From Gemmatimonadota bacterium (GTDB taxonomy: Bacteria > Gemmatimonadota > Gemmatimonadetes > Gemmatimonadales > Gemmatimonadaceae), in NCBI GenBank assembly GCA_025359135.1, contig JANYHJ010000095.1:1-64000 (forward strand): DNA of 64,000 nucleotides, read 5' to 3'. A model generated the notes under the pieces. That model saw only the letters and a program-made list of their open reading frames with translations, ran no database searches and was not told the origin of the DNA. The position numbers and the translations under genes are program-made. Positions 7,266 through 20,641 of the stretch are shown in pieces (the first letter of the stretch is position 1; every line of letters begins with the position of its first letter).

Positions 7266-8791
7266 GATGCTCTTCCATGTCGCACGCGGCCGATGGCGGT
7301 GAGCATCGCGCGTGCCTTGTTCTCCGTCTCCGCCCACTCCATCGCCGGCACCGAGTCCACGACGATCCCCGCGCCCGCCTGCACGTTCGCCTCGCCACCG
7401 GCAATCACGCACGTGCGAATCGTGATCGCGAGGTCCATGCGATCACCACCCGCGCCGATCCAGCCGACCGCACCCGCGTACGGCCCGCGCCGCTCGGGCT
7501 CGAGTTCGTCGACGATCTGCATCGCCCGCACCTTGGGCGCGCCGGTCATCGTGCCTGCGGGAAAGGTCGCCCGCAGCACATCCATCGCGCTCACGCCGTC
7601 CCGCAGCATGCCCGTCACTTCGCTCACGAGGTGAAAGACGTGCGAGTACCCCTCGACCTGCATGAACTCCTTCACCTGCACGGTGCCGAAGCGCGCCACG
7701 CGCCCGATGTCGTTGCGTCCGAGGTCCACGAGCATCACGTGTTCGGCCCGCTCCTTCTCGTCAGCCGCAAGTTCCGCCGCGAGCGCGGCATCCTCGGCTG
7801 GCGTGCGGCCGCGCGGTCTCGTGCCGGCAATCGGACGTACGGTGGCCGCGCCATCGGCGACGCGGACATGCAGTTCGGGGCTCGAGCCCACCAGCTCCAC
7901 GCCGTCGAGCACGAGGTGGAACATGTACGGGCTCGGGTTGATGGCCCGCAGCGCGCGGTAGAGGTCGTTCGGCGCGAAGTCGAGCGGCACGCGGATGCGA
8001 CGCGCGAGCAGCGCCTGAAAGCAGTCCCCGGCGAGGATGTACTCCTTGATGCGCGCGACGGCCCGCTCGAACTGCTCCCGCGACATGACGCTCGTGCCAA
8101 TGGCCGGTGGGGCGTTGGCGTCGAGCACGAGCGGCGGCAGAGCGCGTGGGGCTCGCAGCCGGCCGAGCGCGTCGTCGAGCCGCGCCTGCGCCTCCTCCCA
8201 GAGGGCGCGCAGCGCGTCAGCGCTGGCCTGCTCCGGCACGGGGACCCCGTAGATGAGCTGCGCTTCGCCCTTGAGGTTGTCGAGCACCACGAGCACCCCC
8301 GGAAGGAGCAGGAGCGCGTCGGGCGCGTGCACACCGCGCGGCGGCGCGTGGTCGAGTCGCTCGATGTGTCGAACCATGTCATAGGACAAATACCCTACTC
8401 CGCCGGCCCACGGACCCTCGAGTCCGGGCGTGGCCACCGGCAGGTGTCGCGCCAGAACCGCCTCGAGGTCCGCCAGCGGATCGTCCGGTCGGCGTGCGCC
8501 AGCCCACCCGGCTGCGGGGGACCATTCTTCGACCACGCCATCCGACAGCCGCCATGCCCCACGTGGCTCGGTGCCGAGGAAGGTGTAGCGCGACCAGGTC
8601 TCGGAACCGGCGGGCGCTGACTCGAGCAGGAAGGCGAACGGTCCACGCCGCAACTTCGCGAAGGCGGACACGGGGGTGTCGGTGTCGAGCAGCGTCTGGC
8701 GCCAGACCGGCACGAGCCCGCCGGCGCGCGCGCGCGTTGCGAAGTCGTTGAATGCCGCGTCGGTTGTCGCGAAAGACGATGATGTAGCCAT
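7262..8791 (-). CDS. trpE: Anthranilate synthase component I
   Basis: A 509-residue enzyme that converts chorismate plus ammonia or glutamine-derived ammonia to anthranilate, the first step of tryptophan synthesis. The chorismate-binding domain shows ADEKERAEHVMLVDLGRND (about 327-345), TFPAGTMTGAPKVRAM and the C-terminal GAGIVVDS block. The N-terminal regulatory region has LLESAPAG followed by RYTFLG, the tryptophan-binding LLES pattern. No glutaminase subunit (trpG) or other trp gene is adjacent, which is unusual. The only partner is the metallo-beta-lactamase-fold lipoprotein overlapping its stop. The ATG at 8791 has no Shine-Dalgarno sequence and follows a C-run and T-run. No leader peptide or attenuator is visible. 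An aminodeoxychorismate synthase (PabB) role cannot be fully excluded, but the LLES motif favours TrpE. Confidence 0.9.
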   Translation of the reverse strand: MATSSSFATTDAAFNDFATRARAGGLVPVWRQTLLDTDTPVSAFAKLRRGPFAFLLESAPAGSETWSRYTFLGTEPRGAWRLSDGVVEEWSPAAGWAGARRPDDPLADLEAVLARHLPVATPGLEGPWAGGVGYLSYDMVRHIERLDHAPPRGVHAPDALLLLPGVLVVLDNLKGEAQLIYGVPVPEQASADALRALWEEAQARLDDALGRLRAPRALPPLVLDANAPPAIGTSVMSREQFERAVARIKEYILAGDCFQALLARRIRVPLDFAPNDLYRALRAINPSPYMFHLVLDGVELVGSSPELHVRVADGAATVRPIAGTRPRGRTPAEDAALAAELAADEKERAEHVMLVDLGRNDIGRVARFGTVQVKEFMQVEGYSHVFHLVSEVTGMLRDGVSAMDVLRATFPAGTMTGAPKVRAMQIVDELEPERRGPYAGAVGWIGAGGDRMDLAITIRTCVIAGGEANVQAGAGIVVDSVPAMEWAETENKARAMLTAIGRVRHGRAS

Positions 8792-8901
8792 GCATCGAAA
8801 AAAGGGGGGGCGACGCCAATCCTGCTAGCGTCCCACCGCGTCCTCCGCCAACTTTCGCGAGTGGCGTCGAATGGCACGCGCGTCTCCCCCCCGTCCTGAC
8901 C

Positions 8902-11307
8902 GTGGCGACCAAGTCCGTCCGCGATGAGTGGATTGTTCCCACCCTCGAGGGCCTCCTGAGCAAGGAGGCCATCGCGGAGTTGCAGAACAGCGTGCAGGAG
9001 AGCTACTGGGAAACGGCTGTCCGCATGAAGTTGCTCGGCGAGGAGGACATCCTGAACGCGCTCGCCCAGCGGTTCCGCATGAAGGCGGCCAACCTCGCGC
9101 AGGTGAGCACCCAAGCCAAGGAGCTCGTCCCCGAGGCGCTCGCCCGCAAGTACCGCATCGTGCCGCTCGCGATCACCGACTCGGTGCTCGACATCGCGAC
9201 TGCCGACCCGCACGATCTCGACTGCGAGAAGACGCTGGCCTTCGCCCTCGGCCGCACGATCCGCATGTCCCTCGCCTCGCCGGCTCGCCTCGTCGAGCGC
9301 ATCGACGAGATCTATCGTCCGGAAAATGCGGTCGAGAAGATCCTCGAGGGGGTCACCGGCAAGTACGAGCTCGAGTCGATCAGCGAGGAGATCAACCAGG
9401 ACGAACTCGATCTCTCGCCCGATCGCGCCGCCGAACGGCCGGTCATCCGGCTCGTCGACCATATCGTGGCCGAGGGCATCGCCTCGCGCGCCTCGGACAT
9501 CCACCTCGAGCCCGAGGAGGGCGGCGTCGCGGTGCGCTACCGCATCGACGGCGTGCTGCGGCAGGTCATGCAACTCCCGCGTGCCGCTGGCCTGCCGCTC
9601 GTCTCGCGCATCAAGATCATGGCCGGCCTCGACATTGCCGACCGCCTGCGTCCGCAGGACGGACGCGCGCGCGTGGCCGTCTCCGGCGTGCGCATCGACC
9701 TCCGTGTCTCGACGTTGCCCGCGTCGAACGGCGAGAAGGTCGTCATCCGCATTCTCGACCAGCGTGCCACCGTCCTCTCCCTCGATGCGATGGGACTCAA
9801 CCCGGACGAGGGCGACCGGATCCGGCAGCTGACCAACATGCGTGAAGGGCTCGTGCTCGTGACCGGTCCCACCGGCTCGGGCAAGACCACGACGCTCTAC
9901 TCGATGATCCGCGCCATCCAGCAGCGCTCGGTCAACATCGTCACCATCGAGGATCCGGTCGAGTATCGCCTGCAGGGCATCGTGCAGGTGCAGGTGAACG
10001 AGAAGGCGGGACTCAACTTTCCCTCGGCGCTGCGCTCGATCCTGCGGCAGGACCCCGACGTCGTCCTGATCGGCGAAATCCGCGACAAGGAAGCGGCGAT
10101 GATCGCGCTGCAGGCTTCGCTCACGGGCCACCTCGTGCTCTCGACGCTGCACACGATCGACGCCGCGAGCTCGATCACGCGCCTCGTCGACATCGGCATC
10201 GAGACCTACAAGATCGCGACCGCGCTCAAGGGCATCGTCGCCCAGCGCCTGCTGCGCCGGCTCTGCAAGACCTGCCGCGAGCCGGCCACCGAGGCGCTGC
10301 CCGATCGCATGATGAAGTACTTCGTGGGGGGCGAGACGCTGTACAAGGCCGTCGGCTGTGCGGAGTGTGCGCAAACCGGCTACCGCGGCCGACTCGCGAT
10401 CACCGAAGTGCTGATGGTCACGCCGGAGGTCGAGCGCCGCATCTCCTCGGGCGAGTCGGCGGACAAGATCACGGAAGCCGCGCGTGAAGGCGGCATGCGC
10501 TCGCTCTTCGAGTCGGGCGTGCTGCACGCCAAGGCCGGCACCACCGCCGTCGATGAACTGCTGCGCGTCTGCGAAATCCCGGTCGAAGGCGGCCGCGTGT
10601 CGAGCTCCATGCGGCTCTCCGACATGCAGCTGCCACCGGACGGCGGCAGCGCACCACGTCGCGAGACCTCGTTCAACGGTCCGCCGCCGGCCGGCACCGT
10701 GCGCGACACGCCGTCTGCCGGTCCGGTCACGAACGTGCCCGCGGCCACGCCAGTCCCGCGGCGTGACACGCCCTCGGGTACCCCCGTGGGCACGCCGATC
10801 CACACGCCGGCGCAGCCCCCGGTGCGCGTCCCCGGCCTGCCGCACCGCAACACGCCGCGGAACGTGCCCACGGTCGGACTCTTCAACGATGCCTTCGAGC
10901 TGCTCGAAGATCCGCCGAGCGGCACACGGGCGGCGACCGCCACCACCGTGCTGCTCGTCGAGGACGAGGCGTCGCTGCGTCGCGTCGTGCGCGACCTCCT
11001 CGAGCGCGAGGGCTTTGCCGTCACCGAGGCCGCCGATGGCGTCGCCGCGCTCGACGAGATCGATCGCTCCGCGCCCGACATCGTCGTGCTCGACTTGAAC
11101 CTCCCGCGCCTCGACGGCTACGGCGTGCTCACGCACCTGCGGTCGCGTCCAGCCACGCAGAAGCTTCCCGTGCTCGTGCTCACGGCCAAGGGCGATGAAG
11201 ACTCGGAGGTGCGCGTCTTCGAGTTCGGCGCGAACGACTTCCTCACCAAGCCCTTTCGCCCGCGCGCGCTGTCGGCGCGCTTGCACGCGCTGCTCAAGCG
11301 CGGCTGA
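8902..11307 (+). CDS. GspE/PilB-type secretion ATPase fused to a receiver domain
   Basis: This 801-residue protein starts with a GspE/PilB N-terminal domain (about 5-140), which in relatives contacts the inner-membrane platform or binds c-di-GMP. The hexameric ATPase core follows, with Walker A GPTGSGKTTT near residue 322, an Asp box, Walker B-like VVLIGEIRDKEAA and LTGHLVLSTLHT. A tetracysteine zinc motif (CKTC ... CAEC) lies near 455-490. A Pro/Thr/Gly-rich linker of roughly 90 residues then leads to a complete CheY-like receiver domain (about 680-801) with VLLVEDE, the phosphoacceptor region VVLDLNLPR and LTKPF. Such ATPases power type II secretion or type IV pilus assembly; no other secretion gene is nearby. 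The receiver suggests control by an unidentified histidine kinase. The start is GTG at 8902, without a clear ribosome binding site. Confidence 0.9.
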   Translation: MATKSVRDEWIVPTLEGLLSKEAIAELQNSVQESYWETAVRMKLLGEEDILNALAQRFRMKAANLAQVSTQAKELVPEALARKYRIVPLAITDSVLDIATADPHDLDCEKTLAFALGRTIRMSLASPARLVERIDEIYRPENAVEKILEGVTGKYELESISEEINQDELDLSPDRAAERPVIRLVDHIVAEGIASRASDIHLEPEEGGVAVRYRIDGVLRQVMQLPRAAGLPLVSRIKIMAGLDIADRLRPQDGRARVAVSGVRIDLRVSTLPASNGEKVVIRILDQRATVLSLDAMGLNPDEGDRIRQLTNMREGLVLVTGPTGSGKTTTLYSMIRAIQQRSVNIVTIEDPVEYRLQGIVQVQVNEKAGLNFPSALRSILRQDPDVVLIGEIRDKEAAMIALQASLTGHLVLSTLHTIDAASSITRLVDIGIETYKIATALKGIVAQRLLRRLCKTCREPATEALPDRMMKYFVGGETLYKAVGCAECAQTGYRGRLAITEVLMVTPEVERRISSGESADKITEAAREGGMRSLFESGVLHAKAGTTAVDELLRVCEIPVEGGRVSSSMRLSDMQLPPDGGSAPRRETSFNGPPPAGTVRDTPSAGPVTNVPAATPVPRRDTPSGTPVGTPIHTPAQPPVRVPGLPHRNTPRNVPTVGLFNDAFELLEDPPSGTRAATATTVLLVEDEASLRRVVRDLLEREGFAVTEAADGVAALDEIDRSAPDIVVLDLNLPRLDGYGVLTHLRSRPATQKLPVLVLTAKGDEDSEVRVFEFGANDFLTKPFRPRALSARLHALLKRG

Positions 11308-11331
11308 GCCGGCGCGCTCGATGCGCCGCGC

Positions 11332-11805
11332 ATGACCCAGCTCACGGTCGGGGTGGTCGACGTCTATCCCGTCGTGCGCGGCGAGGCAGGCGACTGGCGC
11401 GTCCTGATGCTCCGGCGTGCGCCCGGTGCGCGCTCAGCCGGCGCCCTCGAAGTCGTGCACGGCAAGATCGAGCCCGGCGAGAAGCCCCCCGCGGCCGCCC
11501 TCCGCGAACTGCGCGAGGAAACGGGGCTGGTGCCCGCGCGGCTCTACGTGATCACCTCGCATCCGTTCTACGTGCCGGTCCACGACACGGTCTATCTCGC
11601 GGTCACCTTCGCGGCGTTCGTCGATCCAGCGGCGCCGATCGTCATGGGTCCCGAACACACCGGGCACGAATGGCTCCCCTTTGCCGACGCCGCGATGCGC
11701 GCCACCTGGCCGCGCACCGAGGAGCACCTGCGCTGGATCGCGAAGCTGTTGGCCAGCGGTGATGCCGGGCCAGCCGAGGATGTGCTGCGGGCGCCGCTAT
11801 CCTGA
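11332..11805 (+). CDS. NUDIX hydrolase
   Basis: A 157-residue protein with a complete Nudix box beginning at GKIEPGEKPP and ending RELREETGL, matching G-x5-E-x7-R-E-x-x-E-E-x-G. It hydrolyses a nucleoside diphosphate linked to another group; the substrate (oxidised nucleotide, dihydroneopterin triphosphate, diadenosine polyphosphate or other) cannot be read from the sequence. The ATG at 11332 lies 24 bases after the GspE-receiver gene, so the two may be cotranscribed. The protein lacks a signal peptide and is cytoplasmic. It is convergent with engB, 29 bases away. Confidence 0.88.
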   Translation: MTQLTVGVVDVYPVVRGEAGDWRVLMLRRAPGARSAGALEVVHGKIEPGEKPPAAALRELREETGLVPARLYVITSHPFYVPVHDTVYLAVTFAAFVDPAAPIVMGPEHTGHEWLPFADAAMRATWPRTEEHLRWIAKLLASGDAGPAEDVLRAPLS

Positions 11806-11834
11806 GCGCGTCGTGATCCTGCACCCGCAACCGC

Positions 11835-12469
11835 TCACGTCGCCGGCGGCACCGGCATCTGGTGGCCAGCGACGATCTGCACCACGGCGCGCGCCAGCTC
11901 GTCGCGCCCCTCTCCGGTGCGCGCGCTGAACTGCACCACCTGCTCCTCGTCGAGCTGCAGCTGGATCGTGATCGACTGGACGCGCTCCACGCGTTCGCGC
12001 ACCCCGAGCTTGTCCACCTTGGTGAGCACCACGATCACCGGGCAGGCGATTTCCGCGAGGAAGTCGAGCATCTGCAGGTCGTCGTCCGTCGGCGCGTGCC
12101 GCACGTCGAGCAGCTGCACCACGCCCGCCAACACCGGCGTCGCGCTCAGGTAGCCCTCGATGAGTGGCCGCCACGTCGCCTTCGCCGCCTTGCTCACCTT
12201 GGCATAGCCATAGCCCGGCAGGTCGACGAGCATGAAGCGCTTGTTGACCTCGAAGAAGTTGATCTCGCGCGTGCGGCCTGGCGTGTGGCTCACGCGCGCG
12301 AACGCCTTCCGGTGCAGGAGCTTGTTGATCAGGCTCGACTTGCCGACGTTCGATCGCCCCGCGAATGCCACCTCCGGCTGCACCGGATCCGGCCGCCAGC
12401 CACCCGGCGCGGCCATGCCCCCGCAGAAGTCGAGCGAGCGGATGACCAGCGGATCGGGCTGCGTTGTCA

Positions 12470-12470
<1 letters not shown>
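11835..12470 (-). CDS. engB: Ribosome biogenesis GTPase EngB/YsxC (YihA)
   Basis: A 211-residue GTPase of the TrmE-Era-EngA-EngB family, needed for late assembly of the large ribosomal subunit. The G motifs are all present: G1 GRSNVGKSSL near residue 39, G2 region HTPGRTREINFF, G3 DLPGYGYAKV, G4 TKVDKLG and a G5 SART. Length is normal. The ATG at 12470 overlaps the lon stop codon (ATGA), so translation is coupled. It closes the tig-clpP-clpX-lon-engB cluster, an order also known from Bacillus (ysxC after lon), which supports the assignment. Confidence 0.95.
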
Positions 12471-14890
<2,420 letters not shown>

Positions 14891-14908
14891 GTCCCCAATC
14901 TAACGACC

Positions 14909-16171
<1,263 letters not shown>

Positions 16172-16286
16172 GGTGGTCACGCTCACGCGAGGGCAGCCGA
16201 GGCGAATCCCCCGGGGACTACTGGTGATAGGCTACCACCAGCCCCACAGGGGGTCAAGCGAGTTGCGCCGTGCAGGATGACGGCGC

Positions 16287-16904
16287 TCAGACGGCGGCGG
16301 GCTTGCTCCCGACCTCGGTCTGGGACGTGACGATGTTGTCGATGATGCCGTACTGCTTCGCATCCTCGGCGGACATGAACTTGTCGCGCTCCACGTCGCG
16401 CTCGATCTGCTCGAGCGGGCGCCCCGTGTGCTTGGCCATCAACTCGTTCATCTTGCCGCGCAGGTACAGGATCTCCTTGGCCTGAATCTCGATGTCGGCC
16501 GCCGTACCCTGCGCACCACCCGACGGCTGGTGAATCATGACGCGCGAGTGGGGCAACGCGGAACGCCGTCCCGACCGACCGGCCGCCAGCAGGAAGGCGC
16601 CCATCGAGGCCGCCATCCCCATGCAGATCGTGTTCACCGGCGCGGTCAGGAACTGCATCGTGTCATAGATCGCCAGCCCGGCGCTGACGCTGCCGCCCGG
16701 CGAGTTGATGTAGAGGTGGATGTCCCGCTCCGGATTATCGGCCTGCAGAAAGAGCAGTTGAGCGATGATGATGTTCGCGACATCGTCGTTGATGGGCGTG
16801 CCCAGGAAGACGATCCGGTCCATCAGCAGTCGCGAGAACACATCGTACGTGCGCTCGCCGCGGCTCGACCGCTCGATCACGTAGGGGGCGTAAATGCTCG
16901 CCAT
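16287..16904 (-). CDS. clpP: ClpP, proteolytic subunit of Clp protease
   Basis: A 205-residue serine peptidase of the tetradecameric Clp ring. The catalytic triad is complete: Ser in [11 protein letters not shown] near residue 100, His in VMIHQPSGG near 125 and Asp in the [11 protein letters not shown] block near 175. The N-terminal [10 protein letters not shown] and the hydrophobic [12 protein letters not shown] segment match the family. The ATG at 16904 gives the standard length with a short propeptide region. It is preceded by tig (59 bases) and followed by clpX, the usual order in many bacteria. Confidence 0.97.
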   Translation of the reverse strand: MASIYAPYVIERSSRGERTYDVFSRLLMDRIVFLGTPINDDVANIIIAQLLFLQADNPERDIHLYINSPGGSVSAGLAIYDTMQFLTAPVNTICMGMAASMGAFLLAAGRSGRRSALPHSRVMIHQPSGGAQGTAADIEIQAKEILYLRGKMNELMAKHTGRPLEQIERDVERDKFMSAEDAKQYGIIDNIVTSQTEVGSKPAAV

Positions 16905-16963
16905 GGGAAGCTCGGGGGTGCGGGAACTCAAGGACAGCAGGAATGTGATGGCGCGTGGCCGTC

Positions 16964-18202
16964 TTACGCCATCGGGTTCTTCTCGCGCAGCCACGCGAAG
17001 ACCCGGTCTTCGGTGATCTGGCGCTCGATCTCGCGCAGGCGACCGGCCTTTTCGAGTGAAGCGTAGAGCTTGCCCGTGTCGGTCCCGCGCGCCTTCGCCA
17101 TCTCGTCGATCTTCGCATCAATATCGGCTTCGGACGCCGCGAGCTTCTCCCGTTTGGCGATCGTCTCGACCACGAGGTCCCGACGCACCTGCCGTTCGGC
17201 GAGCGGCCGGAACTCGCCGGCGAACTTGGGCTGCTCCGCTTCAGGGATGCCGTACATCTGGGCATACCCCTCAACCAGCTGCGCGACCCACGCATTCGGC
17301 ACGTCGAACGGATTGGCCGCGATCACCTGTTCCAGCAGCGCGGTGCGCCACTCGGCATCGGCGTCGATCTCCGCGTGCTTCTTGAGGTCGGCCTCGACCG
17401 TGGTGCGCAGCGCAGCCATCGTGTCGAAGTCGCCGATCTCGCGCGCGAAGGCATCGTCGAGTGCGGGCGCGGACTTGCGCTTGACGTCCTTGAGCGTGGC
17501 ACGCGCGAGCTTGCTCTTGCCGCGCTCGGCCTCGTTCGGGAAATCATCGGGCCATTTCACGGTGCGCTCCACCGTCTGTCCGGGGACCGCCTCCATGATC
17601 AGCTCCTCGATCCCGGCGATGGCCTGGCCACCGCCCAGTTCGAGGCGGTATTCCTTGAGCTCGCCCATCTCGCCGGCGTCGTTGGTCGTCGCCAATTCGA
17701 CGGTCACCTGGTCGCCGGGCATCGGCTTCTCGGTCACGGGTGCCCAGGTCGCGCGCTGGTCGCGCAGCTGTTCGACTTGGGCGTCCACATCGGACTCGCC
17801 GACTGGCTTGACCGTACGGGCGACGCTGAAACCGGAGAGACGCTCGAGCGTGACCTCGGGGCGCACCTCCACGTGCAACTCGAACGAGAGCGGCTCGCCG
17901 TCGGTGAACGAGAGGTCGTGAATGTGCGGCTGGGCGATCGGCTCGAGCTGTTCCTTCTGCAGCACGGCCTCGTACGCTTCGCGCACGACCGCCTCGATGG
18001 TCTCCTGGCGGATCTGCGCGGCGAACTGCTTGCGAACCATGGCGGCCGGAGCCTTGCCGGCGCGGAAGCCCGGAATCCGGGCCTGATTGGCGTAGCGGCG
18101 GGCGGTGCGCTCTTCGGCGGCCTTCACGTCCGCTACCGGGACGGAAACCTGCAGGAGGCGCTCGACGCCCGCGGTCTTCTTGGGGGTGACGGTGATGTCC
18201 AT
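16964..18202 (-). CDS. tig: Trigger factor, ribosome-bound chaperone
   Basis: A 412-residue chaperone that binds the ribosome exit tunnel. The N-terminal ribosome-binding domain includes the signature [15 protein letters not shown] (about 43-57), equivalent to the GFRxGKxP loop. A central peptidyl-prolyl isomerase domain of FKBP type (about 155-240, starting [10 protein letters not shown]) and a helical C-terminal domain follow. The ATG at 18202 places the usual [15 protein letters not shown] strand at the N-terminus. It is the first gene of the tig-clpP-clpX-lon-engB cluster and is divergent from a Ser/Thr kinase gene across a 250-base gap that must hold both promoters; no strong consensus promoter is evident there. 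Confidence 0.95.
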   Translation of the reverse strand: MDITVTPKKTAGVERLLQVSVPVADVKAAEERTARRYANQARIPGFRAGKAPAAMVRKQFAAQIRQETIEAVVREAYEAVLQKEQLEPIAQPHIHDLSFTDGEPLSFELHVEVRPEVTLERLSGFSVARTVKPVGESDVDAQVEQLRDQRATWAPVTEKPMPGDQVTVELATTNDAGEMGELKEYRLELGGGQAIAGIEELIMEAVPGQTVERTVKWPDDFPNEAERGKSKLARATLKDVKRKSAPALDDAFAREIGDFDTMAALRTTVEADLKKHAEIDADAEWRTALLEQVIAANPFDVPNAWVAQLVEGYAQMYGIPEAEQPKFAGEFRPLAERQVRRDLVVETIAKREKLAASEADIDAKIDEMAKARGTDTGKLYASLEKAGRLREIERQITEDRVFAWLREKNPMA

Positions 18203-18452
18203 AAGGGGTGGAAAGATAACCCCTTGCAGGGCGGGATTGGTCCCCCGAACAGGGGAGGGATGGCCGAGGGCGCGGCTCGGCGACGACGCGCTGTGCGCGC
18301 GGCGTGAGCGAACCCGCGCGCGTCTCTCGAAGCACGTGGTGCAGGGTGATGTGTGTGGGTTCCGCATGTGCACCGACGCACCGTCTGGCGGCGCTCGCGA
18401 ACTGAGCGCTCACAGAGTTGCGCGTGCGCCCTCTTCCCCCCACCTTCCCCGC

Positions 18453-20549
18453 GTGACCCGGGAGCTGCCCAAAGAACTCGGCAAGTATCAGATCACCGAC
18501 GTCCTTGGCGAAGGGGCCATGGGCGTGGTTTACCGCGCCTACGACCCCGTCCTCGACCGGTACCTCGCGGTCAAGGTCATGAGCGCCGTCATCGCCAGCG
18601 ACACGAACCTCCGCGAGCGGTTCATGCGCGAGGCCCGCGCCGCCGGTTCGCTCCAACATCCGAACGTCGTCACGATCTACGACTTCGGCGAGGCCGGCGA
18701 GCACCTCTACATCGCCATGGAGTTCATCGAGGGGGCCGACCTCTCGGAGATCATCCGCCGCCGCGATCCGCTCTCCCTCGCGCAGCGTCTCGACATCGTC
18801 ATCGACGCGCTCAACGGCCTCGCTTATGCGCATGGCCGCGGCGTCGTGCACCGTGACGTCAAGCCGGCCAACATCCGCGTGTCCGCCGAGGGACGCGGCA
18901 AGCTCATGGACTTCGGCATTGCCCGCGTCAACTCATCGGAGCTGACCAAGAGCGGCGAAATGATCGGCACGCCGCAGTACATGGCGCCGGAGCAGGTCAT
19001 GGGCGGCGCGGTCGCCGCCACGACGGACATCTTCTCCATGGCGAGCGTGCTCTACGAGCTGCTCACCTACACGCGCCCGTTCAATGGCGAGACGCTGCAC
19101 GCGGTGCTCTTCAACGTCGTGAGCGAGGAGCCCGCCTCGATCCTCGAGCTCGACCAGCAGCTGCCCCCGGCCCTCGACACGATCATCAAGCGCGCGCACA
19201 GCAAGGATCCGCTGCACCGCTACGAGAGCGCCACGGCTTTCGCGAAAGACCTCGGCTCGGTGCGCTTTGCACTCTCGAGCGGCGGTGGCGCGACGATGGC
19301 CGTGCGCCCCTCGCAGATGCGCCACGTCCTCACGGACTCCGATCGCCAGTACCTCGAGTCTCTGGGCGGTGTCGCCGCACCCGGAACGGTCAGCAACCCG
19401 AGCCAGCCGGGTGGAAGCGGTCGCTCCAATCCTGGTTCCCGCAGCAACCCGAGCTTCGGCGGCAACACCAGCGCGCCGGGCGGCGGGTCGAGGGTCGGCA
19501 GTCGCACGCGCCCACCCACCGCCGCGCCCGGCTACTCGCCCGACGAATTTGATCGCTCTGCCGCACCGACCGCCGACCTGCCCGTCACGATGGCGCCCTC
19601 GACACCAGCGGGCAATCGCATGCTCGGCATCGTCGTTGGTGTGATCGCCACGGCGGCCATCGGCGGCGGCGCGATCTATCTCGCCGGTGGCCGGGGTGGC
19701 AACAACGCGCCGCCGCCCAGCACGACCGCGCCGGCGCCACAAGTCGCCGCCCAGCCGACGACCGCGCAGCCCGCAGCGACGCAGCCAGCGGCGGAGCCGG
19801 CCGCGTCGCCCGCTGTTGTCGTCGCGCCGCCACCGGTCGCGCCCAAGCTCAACCCGAACGCGTCCGGTGGCACGGCTGATGCCGCCGTTACGCAGTTCCG
19901 GATATCCACCATGGCGACGCGGCAGCGCGCCGCCGATGCGGGCGCTACGGCAGCGGAACTCGCCGCCGGCGACGCGCAGCTCAAGGTGGCCGATGTCGCA
20001 GTCGCGAAGAAGCAAGCATCCGCCGCGTTGAGCGCGCTCTCGTCGGCCGGCGCGCGCTGGGCCGACGGTGAGCGCACCGCGCGCGATCGCACCGCCGCGC
20101 GCGTGACGGCGGCCAAGCCCGTTGAGCAGGTGCCGTCACCTGGCACGCCCGTACAGACGGCGCCGGCGCCTGCGGCCACGCTCCCCGCGACGGCACCAGT
20201 GGTGGCGCAGCCGGTGGTCGAGGATCCGCGCGTTGGCATCGACAAGGCGATTGCCGCGTATGCACGTGCGATCGAGTCCGAGGACGTGAGCGAGATTCGT
20301 CGCGCCTATCCCGGACTCACCAATCAGCAGGCGCAGGGCTGGGACGCCTTCTTCAAGTCGGTCAAGAACCTCAAGGCGCACATTTCCGTCGACGGGGCAA
20401 ACGTGAGCGGTGGGAACGCCGAGGCCCAGGTGGCCGGCACCTACGAGTACGATGCGCGCAGCAACGGCAACCACGACAAGACGCCGGTCAAGTTCAACGC
20501 CTCGCTCGTGAAGGACGGGGCCGTCTGGCGACTGAACCTCGTGCACTAG
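18453..20549 (+). CDS. Membrane Ser/Thr protein kinase with C-terminal NTF2-like domain
   Basis: About 698 residues. The Hanks-type kinase domain (about 10-270) starts LGKYQITDVLGEGAMGVVY, with the VAIK-equivalent Lys in YLAVKVM, the catalytic loop VVHRDVKPANI, LMDFGIAR and YMAPEQ. A Gly/Ser/Pro-rich linker follows, then one transmembrane helix near residues 390-411. After it come a Pro/Ala/Gln-rich stretch and a final domain of about 110 residues (from DPRVGIDKAI) resembling the SnoaL/NTF2-like fold, which would lie in the periplasm. The kinase phosphorylates Ser/Thr residues; FHA proteins such as the cyclase at 3051-4715 are possible readers (inference). The start is GTG at 18453; an in-frame ATG at 18366 would add 29 residues before the kinase fold. 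Confidence 0.9.
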   Translation: MTRELPKELGKYQITDVLGEGAMGVVYRAYDPVLDRYLAVKVMSAVIASDTNLRERFMREARAAGSLQHPNVVTIYDFGEAGEHLYIAMEFIEGADLSEIIRRRDPLSLAQRLDIVIDALNGLAYAHGRGVVHRDVKPANIRVSAEGRGKLMDFGIARVNSSELTKSGEMIGTPQYMAPEQVMGGAVAATTDIFSMASVLYELLTYTRPFNGETLHAVLFNVVSEEPASILELDQQLPPALDTIIKRAHSKDPLHRYESATAFAKDLGSVRFALSSGGGATMAVRPSQMRHVLTDSDRQYLESLGGVAAPGTVSNPSQPGGSGRSNPGSRSNPSFGGNTSAPGGGSRVGSRTRPPTAAPGYSPDEFDRSAAPTADLPVTMAPSTPAGNRMLGIVVGVIATAAIGGGAIYLAGGRGGNNAPPPSTTAPAPQVAAQPTTAQPAATQPAAEPAASPAVVVAPPPVAPKLNPNASGGTADAAVTQFRISTMATRQRAADAGATAAELAAGDAQLKVADVAVAKKQASAALSALSSAGARWADGERTARDRTAARVTAAKPVEQVPSPGTPVQTAPAPAATLPATAPVVAQPVVEDPRVGIDKAIAAYARAIESEDVSEIRRAYPGLTNQQAQGWDAFFKSVKNLKAHISVDGANVSGGNAEAQVAGTYEYDARSNGNHDKTPVKFNASLVKDGAVWRLNLVH

Positions 20550-20580
20550 CGTCACGCGACCACGATGGGCGGGAAATGAC

Positions 20581-20611
20581 ACGGGGTGGCATGCTTGGCA
20601 TGCCACCCCGT
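20581..20611. terminator. Strong bidirectional hairpin between convergent genes
   Basis: A perfect 14-base stem (20581-20594 with 20598-20611) encloses a 3-base loop, between the convergent kinase and outer-membrane protein genes. There is no long T-run, but position and stem strength fit a shared terminator. Confidence 0.75.
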
Positions 20612-20641
20612 CGTGCTGCGGGTCTGGTGCGACCGCGTCCG

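Noticed and set aside
8792-8901. Tryptophan leader peptide or attenuator before trpE
   Set aside because: No short frame with tandem Trp codons and no paired hairpins with a T-run in the 110-base gap.
8395-11286. 963-codon open frame on the minus strand over the secretion ATPase
   Set aside because: Antisense to a protein with clear Walker motifs; the product is His/Arg/Asp-rich with no recognisable domain.
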